64,000 nt of DNA from Bradyrhizobium sp. Ec3.3 (GTDB lineage Bacteria > Pseudomonadota > Alphaproteobacteria > Rhizobiales > Xanthobacteraceae): positions 62,001 to 126,000 of the forward strand of contig NZ_AXAS01000002.1 in assembly GCF_000472925.1 (NCBI RefSeq), given 5' to 3'. The notes under the pieces are model-generated. The model had not been told where the DNA came from and ran no database searches. It was given only the letters and a program-made list of their open reading frames with translations. Shown here one piece after another: positions 7,917 to 15,942 of the stretch (position 1 is its first letter; each line of letters opens with the position of its first letter). A program made the translations under genes and the position numbers.

Positions 7917-8309
7917 TCACATCATTGCGATGCAATCGATCTCGACATCGAACGGGCCAAACCATTCGGGCGTGCAGACGAAGATCCGCGCCGGCGGATC
8001 GCTGGGGAAGTAGCGCGCATAGACCGCGTTAAAAGCGGCGAAGTGCTTGGTCGAGGTGCAATAGACGTTGCACTTCATGACGTTGTCGAGGCTGGCGCCG
8101 GCAGTCTCCAGGCAGAGCTTCATCTGCTCCATGATGATCTCGCTCTGCCGTTCGATCGGCGCGGATGCGATCTCGCCGGTGTCGGGATCGAACGGCGGCA
8201 GGCCAGCGACGAAGATCATGTTGCCGGCGCGCGTCACCGGCGAGGTCGGCGCCTTCCAGCGATCGAGAAAAGTCGAGATGGGTTCGACGCGCAGCGCTTC
8301 GCGTTTCAT
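7917..8309 (-). CDS. RidA (YjgF/YER057c/UK114) family protein
   Basis: Protein of 130 residues with the RidA fold: GNMIFVAGLPPFDP near residue 29, a central QSEIIMEQMKLCLE helix, and the C-terminal PARIFVCTPEW and VEIDCIA strands. Archetypal RidA deaminates reactive enamine/imine intermediates and has an Arg in the R-[SA] motif; here the matching position reads PARIFV. Many homologues in catabolic loci are specialised members. Convergent with the TetR gene, 7 nt apart. Precise role unknown. Confidence 0.85.
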   Translation of the reverse strand: MKREALRVEPISTFLDRWKAPTSPVTRAGNMIFVAGLPPFDPDTGEIASAPIERQSEIIMEQMKLCLETAGASLDNVMKCNVYCTSTKHFAAFNAVYARYFPSDPPARIFVCTPEWFGPFDVEIDCIAMM

Positions 8310-8412
8310 GGGCGGACACCCTCGTCTGTAAATATAACGAAGGCAGCCTAGACGATCCGAAGGCTTCGACGTTTCGCTTAGGATCGAAGTATGCCCGCGA
8401 GGGTTCCGCCGG

Positions 8413-8628
8413 CTACATCCGCTGCGGCATCTCCTCGGCCTCTTCCTTCGCCAGCAGCAGCAGCATCTCGATGCCCATCTCGCCTTCCTGCGGCGAGCGG
8501 ATGAACTTGATTTCCTCGGCCGACTTTTGCAGCGCCACGACGATCGCCACGGCCTGGTTGGCCGTCGCCGCCTCGGTCGCCAGAACTGCCTTCTGGTTCT
8601 TCACCTGATAACCGATCGTGTAGGACAT
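8413..8628 (-). CDS. Small conserved-type hypothetical protein
   Basis: 71 residues, start ATG at 8628 behind a strong GGGAGGAAG ribosome-binding site. The sequence is a short beta/alpha pattern (SYTIGYQVKNQKAVLAT, then an Ala-rich helix) ending in an acidic helix, AKEEAEEMPQRM. No signal peptide or membrane segment. I do not recognise a function. Similar small proteins with a YTIGYxV start are, as I recall, widespread in Bradyrhizobium. Confidence 0.65.
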   Translation of the reverse strand: MSYTIGYQVKNQKAVLATEAATANQAVAIVVALQKSAEEIKFIRSPQEGEMGIEMLLLLAKEEAEEMPQRM

Positions 8629-8763
8629 TCGCTTCCTCCCTGCCGAACACCAGTTCGTCAGATAAAGGGATCGAATACGAGTCCGGATTGCGACGAAAGC
8701 CGGGGCAACTACGGATCATCTGTGGACAAAGGAACGCTTGCCCTCTTCAACCCGCCGTCGCGC

Positions 8764-8976
8764 TCACCAGGTCACCCGGAATGTTCCCGTGCCGGCGTAG
8801 CTTTGGCGCGCGCCCGAGAACTCGCCGGTGACGCGCGCCGAGAGTTCCGACCCCGCATTTCAGCACCTTAAGGTGACATCGAATCGGGTAAAGCCGATAT
8901 CTGAGGCGGCCAAATCCATGAAGGCTTCGAACTTCCGGCCGGCATCCCGCGTCAAAGTTACGGTACCGATGTTTCC
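8764..8976 (-). pseudogene. Remnant of an autotransporter beta-barrel C-terminus
   Basis: This fills most of the 359-nt gap before the AraC gene. On the minus strand one frame reads GTVTLTRDAGRKFEAFMD, then SDIGFTRFDVTLRC, an in-frame TGA at 8860-8862, then NAGSELSARVTGEF and SYAGTGTFRVTW with a stop at 8764-8766. Alternating polar/hydrophobic strands and a terminal aromatic residue are typical of the last strands of an autotransporter or porin barrel. There is no start codon with a ribosome-binding site and no passenger domain, so I read it as a decayed fragment. Confidence 0.5.
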
Positions 8977-8987
8977 AGCGGGGGCAC

Positions 8988-9983
8988 ATGCAGGACACAG
9001 AGCCGTTTCGACGCGCACGCGTCTCCACGGATGATTTTCCGCAAGCCAAGCGGCTGCAGATGTGGCGCGAGGTCTATGGACGCGGCATCGCCAATATCGA
9101 CATCGAGCCGATCGGGGACGAGCCGTTCCACGCCGACGTGACATTCAACCTTTTGCCCAATGTCAGCATCGCCGCCGGCTCGCGCTCGCCGGCGCATTAC
9201 CGGGTCTCGAAGGAGCTCGCGACAAAGGGCAAGGACCTGGTCGCCATCAGCGTGCTGCGCTCGGGCCGCGCCAGCGCCACCCAGTTCGGCAAGGAGCTGA
9301 TCTCCGGCGTCGGCAGCGCCAGCGTGATCGCGCCGCTCGATCCCTCGACCAGCACCATGCTGACCGAGGGCAGCTTCATCACCCTTTTGTTCTCGTTGCC
9401 GGCCATTGCACGGCTCGCGCCGCATTTCTCGCGGGCATTCGGCCAATCGATCCCCAGCAACAACGAGGCGCTGCGTCTCCTCACCCGCTATGTCGACGTC
9501 CTCGACGACGGCGATCCATCAACCGATCCGGCCGTCGCGCGCAGTGTGTCGGCACACCTGATCGACCTCGCCGCGCTCGCGTTCGGTGCCCAGGGCGACT
9601 ACGCCGAACTCGCCCGGGAGCGCGGCGGCACCGCGGCACGACTGGCCGCGATCAAGTCGGACATTCTGGCCGCGCTTGGCGACAGCGAACTGGCGACCGA
9701 AACGATCGCCGCACGTCACGGCATCTCGCCGCGCTATGTGCAAAAACTGTTCGAGCAGGACGGCTCGTCGTTCTCGGCCTTCGTGCTGACCGAGCGTCTG
9801 GCAAAAGCCCAGCGCATGCTGGTCGACCGCAGGTACCGCCATCTCAACATCGCGCAGATCGCCCATGAAAGCGGTTTTGGCGACGTCTCCTATTTCAACC
9901 GCGTCTTCCGCCGCCAGTTCGGCAGCCGCCCCTCGGATGTCCGCGAGTCGGCAAAATGCCTGTGGCGGGAGCAGCGGGGCTGA
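8988..9983 (+). CDS. AraC family transcriptional regulator
   Basis: 331 residues, start ATG at 8988. The N-terminal ~200 residues look like the AraC-binding-like sensor region. The C-terminal two helix-turn-helix motifs lie around residues 235-325, with IAARHGISPRYVQKLF and AHESGFGDVSYFNRVFRRQFG as the two recognition regions. The product probably controls the adjacent, convergently read BKACE/CaiB genes or a distant target; no operator can be assigned from sequence alone. Confidence 0.9.
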   Translation: MQDTEPFRRARVSTDDFPQAKRLQMWREVYGRGIANIDIEPIGDEPFHADVTFNLLPNVSIAAGSRSPAHYRVSKELATKGKDLVAISVLRSGRASATQFGKELISGVGSASVIAPLDPSTSTMLTEGSFITLLFSLPAIARLAPHFSRAFGQSIPSNNEALRLLTRYVDVLDDGDPSTDPAVARSVSAHLIDLAALAFGAQGDYAELARERGGTAARLAAIKSDILAALGDSELATETIAARHGISPRYVQKLFEQDGSSFSAFVLTERLAKAQRMLVDRRYRHLNIAQIAHESGFGDVSYFNRVFRRQFGSRPSDVRESAKCLWREQRG

Positions 9984-9992
9984 CGGCGGGAG

Positions 9993-10871
9993 TCAGGCGA
10001 GGCCGAGCATGGCGCGCGCGTCGTCGGCCGTGGCAATGCTCGCGCCAAGGCTTTTCAGGATGCCCGCGGCATGCGCGCACAGCTCGGCATTGGTCTTCGC
10101 CAGCACGCCCTTGGACAAATAGAGATTGTCCTCCATGCCGACCCGGACATGGCCGCCGAGCAAGTACGCCTGCGCGACCATCGGGAATTCGGCGCGGCCG
10201 ATGCCGAAGCCGGACCAGATCGCACCCGGCGGCAGAAGACTGCGTGCATAGAACATCGTCTCCGATGTCGCGGAGAAGCCGTACTTCACGCCGAGCACGA
10301 GGGAGAACAGGCCGGGCCCCTTCAGTGTGCCGTCGGCCAGAAGGTCGCGCGCGAGATGGCAGTCGCCGGAATCGAACAGCTCGATCTCCGGCAGCACGCC
10401 CACTGCTCTCATCCGCTCGGCCATGATGCGGACGTTGCGAGGCGTGTTGATCACGACCTCGCCGCCTGAGTTCATGGTATTGAGATCGAGCGTGCAGATG
10501 TCGGGCTTGAGCAACTCGATATGCTCGACGCGCTTCTCCGGCTGGAGCAGTGTGGTGCCGGGACCGGCGACACGAGGGTCGTCGTGCGATGGAACAAAGC
10601 GCCCGCCCGGCCCGGTGGTGAGATTGATGACCAGGCTCCTGTTGCGGGCGCGGATGCGCTCGACGACCTCGCGATAGAGATCGATCGACATCGACGGTCG
10701 CCCCGTTGCGGGATCACGCACGTGGATATGCGCGATCGCTGCGCCGGCTTCGGCCGCTTCGAGCGCGGAGGTCGCGATCTGCTCGGGCGTAATCGGCAGA
10801 TAAGGCGACTGCTCGGGCTTCGTGAGGTTGCCGGTGATCGCGCAGGTAATGATGGTCTTGCCGGTAGTCAT
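9993..10871 (-). CDS. BKACE family beta-keto acid cleavage enzyme
   Basis: 292 residues. The Zn-binding segment AHIHVRDPATG is near residue 45, with VLGVKYGFSA near 205 and VRVGMEDNLYLSKG near 255, as in the 3-keto-5-aminohexanoate cleavage family (formerly DUF849). These enzymes condense acetyl-CoA with a beta-keto acid to give acetoacetate and an acyl-CoA. It starts 11 nt after the CaiB gene stops, so the two are probably co-transcribed. The beta-keto acid used cannot be told from sequence. Confidence 0.92.
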   Translation of the reverse strand: MTTGKTIITCAITGNLTKPEQSPYLPITPEQIATSALEAAEAGAAIAHIHVRDPATGRPSMSIDLYREVVERIRARNRSLVINLTTGPGGRFVPSHDDPRVAGPGTTLLQPEKRVEHIELLKPDICTLDLNTMNSGGEVVINTPRNVRIMAERMRAVGVLPEIELFDSGDCHLARDLLADGTLKGPGLFSLVLGVKYGFSATSETMFYARSLLPPGAIWSGFGIGRAEFPMVAQAYLLGGHVRVGMEDNLYLSKGVLAKTNAELCAHAAGILKSLGASIATADDARAMLGLA

Positions 10872-10882
10872 CCGATGTCGCC

Positions 10883-12112
10883 CTAGATCACGCCCTGCTT
10901 CTTCAGCGCCTCGATCCGCTCCGCATCATAGCCGAGTTGTCCGCCGAGCACTTCCTGCGTGTGCTCCCCTAAAAGCGGCGGCGCCCGATAGTCCGTCACC
11001 GGCGTCTCGGAGAACGTCAGCGCGTTGCGGATCAGCGACAATTCGGGCTCGAACTTGTGGTTGACCTTCACCCGCATGCCGCGCGACTGGACGTGCGGAT
11101 CGCTGAACACCTGCTCGAAATTGTTGATCGGACCTGACGGCACGCCGGCCTCCTCCAGCTTTTCCAGCCAGTAGGCCACCGGCTTCTTCAGGAACAGACC
11201 AGCGAAGATCGCCATGATCTCCTTGCCGTGCACGACGCGGTCGTTGTTCCTGATGAAGCGCTTGTCGTTGGCGAGGTCGGGCTCGCCCAGCACGGCGCAG
11301 GTACGCTGGAACTGGCCGTCATTGCCGACCACCAGCATCAGTTCGCCGTCGGTGCAGCGGAACACGCCGGCGGGCATGCCGCCATTGCCCCAGGTGCCGC
11401 GGCGCGGCGGTGTCTTGCCGTTGACGAGGTAGATCTGCAGCCAGTGCGACAACGATGCGATGACGGTATCGAACAGGCAGACGTCGATGTGCTGTCCTTC
11501 CCCGCCATTGGCGTCGCGATGGTAGAGCGCCGAGAGAATCCCGATCGAGGTGTTCATGCCGGTCATGTAGTCGACGATCGACGGGCCGACCTTCATCGGG
11601 CCCTCGCCAGGCTCGCCGTCGATATGGCCGGTGACGCTCATCAGGCCGCCCATCGCCTGCAGGATCGCATCATAGCCGGCGCGCGGCGCGTAGGGGCCGG
11701 TCTGGCCGAAGCCGGTCACCGAGCAGTAGACGATGCCGGGGTTGATCGCCTTGATCGTCTCGTAATCGAGTCCGTAGCGCTTGAGATCGCCGACCTTGTA
11801 GTTCTCCATGAAGACGTCGACGTTCTTGGCGAGCTCGCGGATGATCGCCTGTCCTTCGGGCTTGGCGATGTTGACGGTGACCGACTTCTTGTTGCGGTTG
11901 GCGCAGAGGTAGAACGAGTTGTTGTTGTTCGCCTTGCCTTCGGGGTCGGTGAGATAAGGCGGGCCGAAGGCGCGCGCGTCGTCGCCGGTGCCGGGCCGCT
12001 CGATCTTGATCACCTCAGCGCCGAGATCGCCGAGCATCTGGGCCGACAAGGGCCCGGCGAGTACGCGCGTGAGGTCAAGGATCTTGATGCCTGAAAGCGG
12101 CAAGGCCGACAT
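10883..12112 (-). CDS. CaiB/BaiF family CoA-transferase
   Basis: Class III CoA-transferase of 409 residues, start ATG at 12112 behind GGAGGAAAG. The N-terminal segment LTRVLAGPLSAQMLGDLGAEVIKIE, the NRNKKSV stretch and the catalytic-Asp region GPSIVDYMTGM (near residue 180) are clear. It transfers CoA between carboxylic acids, activating a substrate that the downstream BKACE or later steps can process. A 12-bp motif at 12171-12182, shared with the promoter of the upstream MFS gene, suggests common regulation. Confidence 0.93.
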   Translation of the reverse strand: MSALPLSGIKILDLTRVLAGPLSAQMLGDLGAEVIKIERPGTGDDARAFGPPYLTDPEGKANNNNSFYLCANRNKKSVTVNIAKPEGQAIIRELAKNVDVFMENYKVGDLKRYGLDYETIKAINPGIVYCSVTGFGQTGPYAPRAGYDAILQAMGGLMSVTGHIDGEPGEGPMKVGPSIVDYMTGMNTSIGILSALYHRDANGGEGQHIDVCLFDTVIASLSHWLQIYLVNGKTPPRRGTWGNGGMPAGVFRCTDGELMLVVGNDGQFQRTCAVLGEPDLANDKRFIRNNDRVVHGKEIMAIFAGLFLKKPVAYWLEKLEEAGVPSGPINNFEQVFSDPHVQSRGMRVKVNHKFEPELSLIRNALTFSETPVTDYRAPPLLGEHTQEVLGGQLGYDAERIEALKKQGVI

Positions 12113-12170
12113 AAGCTTTCCTCCGGGAACTGATGTTGGCGCGGCGGCCAGGGCCGGGCCGCGCTCCCTG

Positions 12171-12182
12171 CGGATACACCAT
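12171..12182 (-). promoter_or_regulatory. Shared 12-bp promoter motif, copy 1 (CaiB gene)
   Basis: CGGATACACCAT on the plus strand (ATGGTGTATCCG in gene orientation), 59 nt upstream of the CaiB start. The identical 12-mer occurs at 13497-13508 upstream of the MFS gene. The ATGGTGTATCC core resembles half of a GntR/FadR-type operator. No regulator is assigned. Confidence 0.4.
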
Positions 12183-12253
12183 TTTGGACCCTGGAGTCCT
12201 GCACTGGCGGCATGCCACCATCCGCCGGCCGCTCGTAGTATCGCCTTACGACG

Positions 12254-13450
12254 TCACGCCGCAGCAGCCGTCGCAGCTCGTGGCCGGCGGCGGCCAAGGG
12301 CGATCAGGATCAACACCGTTGCACATGAGCAGAGCATGGTCAGGCCGAGCAGGCCGCGGCTGCCGAAATGGACCAGCAGGGCTGCGAGAACCGGCGGGGA
12401 GACGGCTGCGGCAAGATTGACCGGCAGGGCGATCATCGACATCGCCTTGGCGAATTCGGTCTGGTCGTAGAAGACGAGCGGGATCGTCGCCCGCGCCACC
12501 GCCATCGCGCCGCTGCCGAGGCCATAGAGCAGGATGAAGAGCGCAACGACCCAATATGCGCCATTGCCGGCCATCAGGAGCAGCATGGCAAGCGGCAGCG
12601 CCGTGCCCGCAACCAGACCGGTCGTGATCCCGTCCCAGCGTCCGCCGCCGAGGAAATCGATGCCGCGCGCGCTGACCTGGATTACGCCCAGCGTGGAGCC
12701 GAAGCCGACGGCCTCCGCCGGCGACAGCCCCTCGGCCTTCAGGAGCTCGATGAAGACGGCACTCAAGCCGAAGTTCACGAAGGCGTTCAGCGCAACCGCG
12801 GACGTGACGAGATGGAAGGTGCTCCTGGGAACTGGAGAAGCCGGCACGTCCCGCGCCTTCGCGGCAACTTCCTCACTCGCCTTGCGCCGGCGCGGTGCAC
12901 CGAAGGCCAGGAGCGGCAGGCAGACGACGATCATCATGGCCGCATAAACCAGACACGTCCCGCGCCAGCCGGCGAGGCTGCTCAGAAACGACGTCGTCGG
13001 CCAGAAGATGCTGCCGGAAAGGCCCGTCACCAACATCAATGCGCCGATCGCGTTCTTGGCGCGCGGGCCGGCCACTTCGTTCAGCATGATGTAGGCACCG
13101 GTCGAGAGCGTGGCGCTGCCGGCCACACCGAGGACGATCCAGGCCACGAAATAAAGGATCGGCTCGTGCGCGAAGGACAGGAGCACAAAGCCCGGCGCGG
13201 TCACGACCGTGCCCACCATCATCACACGGCGCGCGCCATGCCGCGTGAAGGATTTTGCGAGCCAGGGCGCGCACAGCCCCATCGCGACGTACAGAACCGA
13301 GGTCCCCGCGAATACCGCCGGAAGGCTCATATTGAGATCGGCCGCGAGATCGCGCCCGACGATGGCGGGAAGCCCGATCGTCCCCCATCCGACGAGTTGG
13401 GTGACGGCGAGCACCGCCATGACGCCAATCAGCTTCGTATCGAATTTCAA
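12254..13450 (-). CDS. MFS transporter
   Basis: Inner-membrane major facilitator protein of 398 residues with about 12 hydrophobic segments. I choose the TTG at 13450 (LKFDTKLIGVMAV) as start, preceded by GGGGCGG. A longer reading to 13621 adds 57 Arg-rich residues with no membrane character. The first transmembrane segment contains TQLVGWGTIG, and the loop after segment 2 contains ARRVMMVG. It is on the strand of the CaiB/BKACE pair and shares their 12-bp upstream motif, so it is a likely importer of the acid they process. Confidence 0.88.
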   Translation of the reverse strand: MKFDTKLIGVMAVLAVTQLVGWGTIGLPAIVGRDLAADLNMSLPAVFAGTSVLYVAMGLCAPWLAKSFTRHGARRVMMVGTVVTAPGFVLLSFAHEPILYFVAWIVLGVAGSATLSTGAYIMLNEVAGPRAKNAIGALMLVTGLSGSIFWPTTSFLSSLAGWRGTCLVYAAMMIVVCLPLLAFGAPRRRKASEEVAAKARDVPASPVPRSTFHLVTSAVALNAFVNFGLSAVFIELLKAEGLSPAEAVGFGSTLGVIQVSARGIDFLGGGRWDGITTGLVAGTALPLAMLLLMAGNGAYWVVALFILLYGLGSGAMAVARATIPLVFYDQTEFAKAMSMIALPVNLAAAVSPPVLAALLVHFGSRGLLGLTMLCSCATVLILIALGRRRPRAATAAAA

Positions 13451-13496
13451 TCGACGTATTCCGCCCCAGCCCGGATCCGACCGATCCGGCCCTTCC

Positions 13497-13508
13497 CGGA
13501 TACACCAT
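13497..13508 (-). promoter_or_regulatory. Shared 12-bp promoter motif, copy 2 (MFS gene)
   Basis: CGGATACACCAT, identical to 12171-12182, located 47 nt upstream of the TTG start of the MFS transporter. CTGCACTG follows in both copies, at slightly different spacing (13521 and 12199). Possible operator of a GntR-type regulator encoded elsewhere. Confidence 0.4.
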
Positions 13509-13646
13509 CTCCAACCCGCGCTGCACTGCGAACGCGGTATGACCCTATCCGCCACAATGGCATTGACATGATGACAACGGCCATCAGCGCGCGATTTGAC
13601 AGTCCCGCGCGTCGCGGGCAACTCTTGCTCGTTTCGAGAATCACTG

Positions 13647-15107
13647 ATGTCTCACGCCGAGTATGCTCCCAAACAGCTCCCAGTCCTCACGAGACTGGCG
13701 ATAGCGCTGCGCCGGATCCCGGCGGTTGAATTTGCATTCGCGAAGTTCAAGTCGCTGCTGCGCGGCCGAAAGAACGACGAACCGGTTGTCAGCGAGTTTC
13801 AGGCTCCGGCTGCGGACGTCACGAAGGACGATGGCGCGCCCGGCTCGGTCGAGGCGGAAGCGGTTGAACCCGACGCCGTGCAGGCGGCTTCCGATGGAAC
13901 CGCGACCGCTGCGGCCGAGCCCGCCGAGACTGACGCTGTCGAAGCTCGGGAGATCGAGGCTCCCGCGACTGATGTCGCTGAGAGCGCAACCGCGGAGGCT
14001 GGCGCTTCCGAGATCAATGCAGATGAGCCGGCCACGACAAGCGTATGCGATGTCGTCTCCCCTGCAATGGCGTCCGACGATCTCTCCCAGAGTGAGATCG
14101 AGACCGTTGAAAGCGACGATCTCCCCGTTGAGGCCGAGATAGTTGAAATCGAGTCTCCTCAGACGCCCCTTGCCGCAAGCGCCGAGGCTGGGAAGATGGA
14201 GGCTCCTGCGACTGACGTCGCTGAGACCGCAACCGCGGAGGCTGACATCGCGGCGATCGACGCAGATGAGTCGGTCACGACTAGCGTATGCGATGTTGCC
14301 CCCCCTGCAATGGCGTCCGACGACCTCTCCCAGAGTGAGATCGAGGCCGTTGAAAGCGATGATCTCCCCGTTGAGGCCGCGACAGCTGAAATCGAGTCTG
14401 CTCAGACGCCTCTTGTCGCAATCGCCGAGGCCGGCGCGGCTGAGGCCGAGAAAGTCGAAACCGTCGCGCGTGACGCCGACGACGTTGCGGCTCATGTCGC
14501 GCCATCAGGGGATTCATCCGAGGCCGTTGTTGCCGAGACCGATGTTCTCCCGCTCGCTTGCGCCGAGACGGATATGATCGAGGTCGACGCAATTGAGACG
14601 GCGCCTTTTGAAATCAAGACCGAGAGCGAGGCCGCTCAGCCCGATGCGATTGACCCCGAGGCGGTCGAGACTGCTCCCCCTCTCATCGAAACCTTCGAGA
14701 CCGGTGCGGTTGATCCCGATGCCGCGGAGACTTTCGCAGCCATCGCTGTCGAGGCCGACGTGGTCGAGGTCGAGCTCGTCGAGGCCGACACCATCGAAAC
14801 GGCCCCAGTCGAGGCGGTCACCGCCAAAGCCGACATCGCCCCGGCCGCCGTCGCGAAATCCGACGATCTCTGTGATCGCGAGACGCTTATTCGCCGGCGC
14901 TGGAAGGAGACCGGAAGCAGGATGTGGCATGGCGCCGGGCAGTCCGTGCTGTGCATTCAAGGTCGCATCGCCCTGCTGCCGCCGAAGCCTGGCGAGACGA
15001 TGCCGGGCTACGACAGGCTAGAGTTCAGGCTGATCGACGGCCTCATCGTCTGCGAAGGGTTTGTCGTCGATCCGCCGGAACCGGCGAGACCTAGCCAGTT
15101 CGTGTAA
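13647..15107 (+). CDS. Acidic repeat protein with conserved-looking C-terminal domain
   Basis: 486 residues, start ATG at 13647 (MSHAEYAPK); an in-frame start 17 codons upstream is less likely. The N-terminal ~45 residues are basic (KFKSLLRGRKN). Residues about 60-405 are almost entirely Ala, Glu, Asp, Val, Thr and Ser and contain a tandem 81-residue duplication (DNA 13956-14198 and 14199-14441). The last ~80 residues (LCDRETLIRRRWKETG to the end) have normal composition and could be a folded domain. No signal peptide or membrane segment. The acidic region is probably disordered. Function unknown; charge scaffolding or metal/histone-like binding are only guesses. Confidence 0.8.
   Translation: MSHAEYAPKQLPVLTRLAIALRRIPAVEFAFAKFKSLLRGRKNDEPVVSEFQAPAADVTKDDGAPGSVEAEAVEPDAVQAASDGTATAAAEPAETDAVEAREIEAPATDVAESATAEAGASEINADEPATTSVCDVVSPAMASDDLSQSEIETVESDDLPVEAEIVEIESPQTPLAASAEAGKMEAPATDVAETATAEADIAAIDADESVTTSVCDVAPPAMASDDLSQSEIEAVESDDLPVEAATAEIESAQTPLVAIAEAGAAEAEKVETVARDADDVAAHVAPSGDSSEAVVAETDVLPLACAETDMIEVDAIETAPFEIKTESEAAQPDAIDPEAVETAPPLIETFETGAVDPDAAETFAAIAVEADVVEVELVEADTIETAPVEAVTAKADIAPAAVAKSDDLCDRETLIRRRWKETGSRMWHGAGQSVLCIQGRIALLPPKPGETMPGYDRLEFRLIDGLIVCEGFVVDPPEPARPSQFV
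13956..14441 (+). repeat. Tandem 243-bp coding duplication
   Basis: Two consecutive in-frame copies with a 243-bp period start at GAGGCTCC (13956 and 14199). Segments such as PAMASDDLSQSEIE and VESDDLPVEA are repeated with few changes, and silent differences are scattered between the copies, so the duplication is not brand new. Confidence 0.85.
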
Positions 15108-15113
15108 GGTCGC

Positions 15114-15848
15114 TCACTCCGGCGGATTGAACGTGCGGACGAAATACACCGGCTCCCTGCCCTTCTTCAGGCGATAGAGCTGCGCCGGCCGGTTCGGGCC
15201 GCGCCGCATCTTGGCGATCGGCTCGATCATGTCGGCTGAGAGAATCCGCGTGCGGAAGGCGCTCTTTTCCAAGGGACGGTCGAGCACGATCTCGTAGACC
15301 CGCTGGAGATCGGGCAGCGTGAATTCCGCCGGCATCAGGTAGGCCGGCAGCGAAGTGTATTCGACCTTGTTGCGCAGGCGCTCGACTGCAGCAGTGAGGA
15401 TCTCGCCGTGGTCGAAGGCGAGCTTCGGCTTGATCTTGCCCGCGACGACTGGAAACCATTGCGCGTCAGGTGCGAGCGCGGCCCGGCCCGCCTCCTCCGG
15501 CATCAGCGCGAAATAGGCGTGCGTCGCCGACCAGCCGCGCGGGTCGCGTCCAGCACTGCCCCAGCTTCCGAGCTGCTCGAGATAGGGGCTGGTCACGCCG
15601 GTCTTCTCCTTCAGCTTGCGCACCGCGCAGGCCTCGAGATCGCGGTCTTTGGCGACATCGACGAAGCCGCCCGGCAGCGCGAAGGCGAGCGGGAACGGCT
15701 CGCCAGCGCCGGCCGGCCGCTGCACCAGGAGGACGTGCAGGCCCTCGTTCCGGATCGCAAAGATCACCACGTCGACCGTGGCCAGCGGCCGCGGGAAATC
15801 CAATTGTCCCGAATTCTCAGTGCCTTGGGCTTGATCTTTCTGCGCCAT
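15114..15848 (-). CDS. NUDIX-related transcriptional regulator (NrtR-like)
   Basis: 244 residues: a NUDIX-fold domain (about 25-155) and a winged-helix C-terminal part (about 165-240, containing SAFRTRILS and RPAQLYRLKKG). The NUDIX box is degenerate: after PGGFVD the helix reads AVRKLKEKTGV, so the catalytic REXXEE glutamates are replaced by lysines. This favours ligand sensing over hydrolysis, as in NrtR regulators of NAD metabolism that bind ADP-ribose. It is divergent from an SPFH gene and a NAD-kinase-like gene, with two tandem palindromes between them. Start ATG at 15848 behind GGGAGG. Confidence 0.85.
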   Translation of the reverse strand: MAQKDQAQGTENSGQLDFPRPLATVDVVIFAIRNEGLHVLLVQRPAGAGEPFPLAFALPGGFVDVAKDRDLEACAVRKLKEKTGVTSPYLEQLGSWGSAGRDPRGWSATHAYFALMPEEAGRAALAPDAQWFPVVAGKIKPKLAFDHGEILTAAVERLRNKVEYTSLPAYLMPAEFTLPDLQRVYEIVLDRPLEKSAFRTRILSADMIEPIAKMRRGPNRPAQLYRLKKGREPVYFVRTFNPPE

Positions 15849-15886
15849 TGCGACCTCCCCTCTTTTGTCGCTTGACAGTAACCGAC

Positions 15887-15929
15887 TTAGTTGTACAGTG
15901 CAACTTACTTAGTTGCTCAGACCAACTTA
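15887..15929. promoter_or_regulatory. Two tandem 21-bp palindromes, predicted NrtR-type operators
   Basis: Site 1 (15887-15907) is TTAGTTG-tacagtg-CAACTTA. Site 2 (15909-15929) is TTAGTTG-ctcagac-CAACTTA. The arms are identical, the 7-bp spacers differ, and the repeat period is 22 bp, about two helical turns, so two dimers could bind one DNA face. They lie 13 nt upstream of the SPFH start and 38 nt from the NUDIX-regulator start. The conserved arms with unrelated spacers are what a protein-binding site looks like. Confidence 0.8.
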
Positions 15930-15942
15930 TTAGGAGAGGACC

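Noticed and set aside
15887-15929. Reading the tandem palindromes as a transcription terminator
   Set aside because: The arms are AT-rich with 7-nt spacers, lie directly before two divergent starts and repeat exactly, which fits operators better than terminators.
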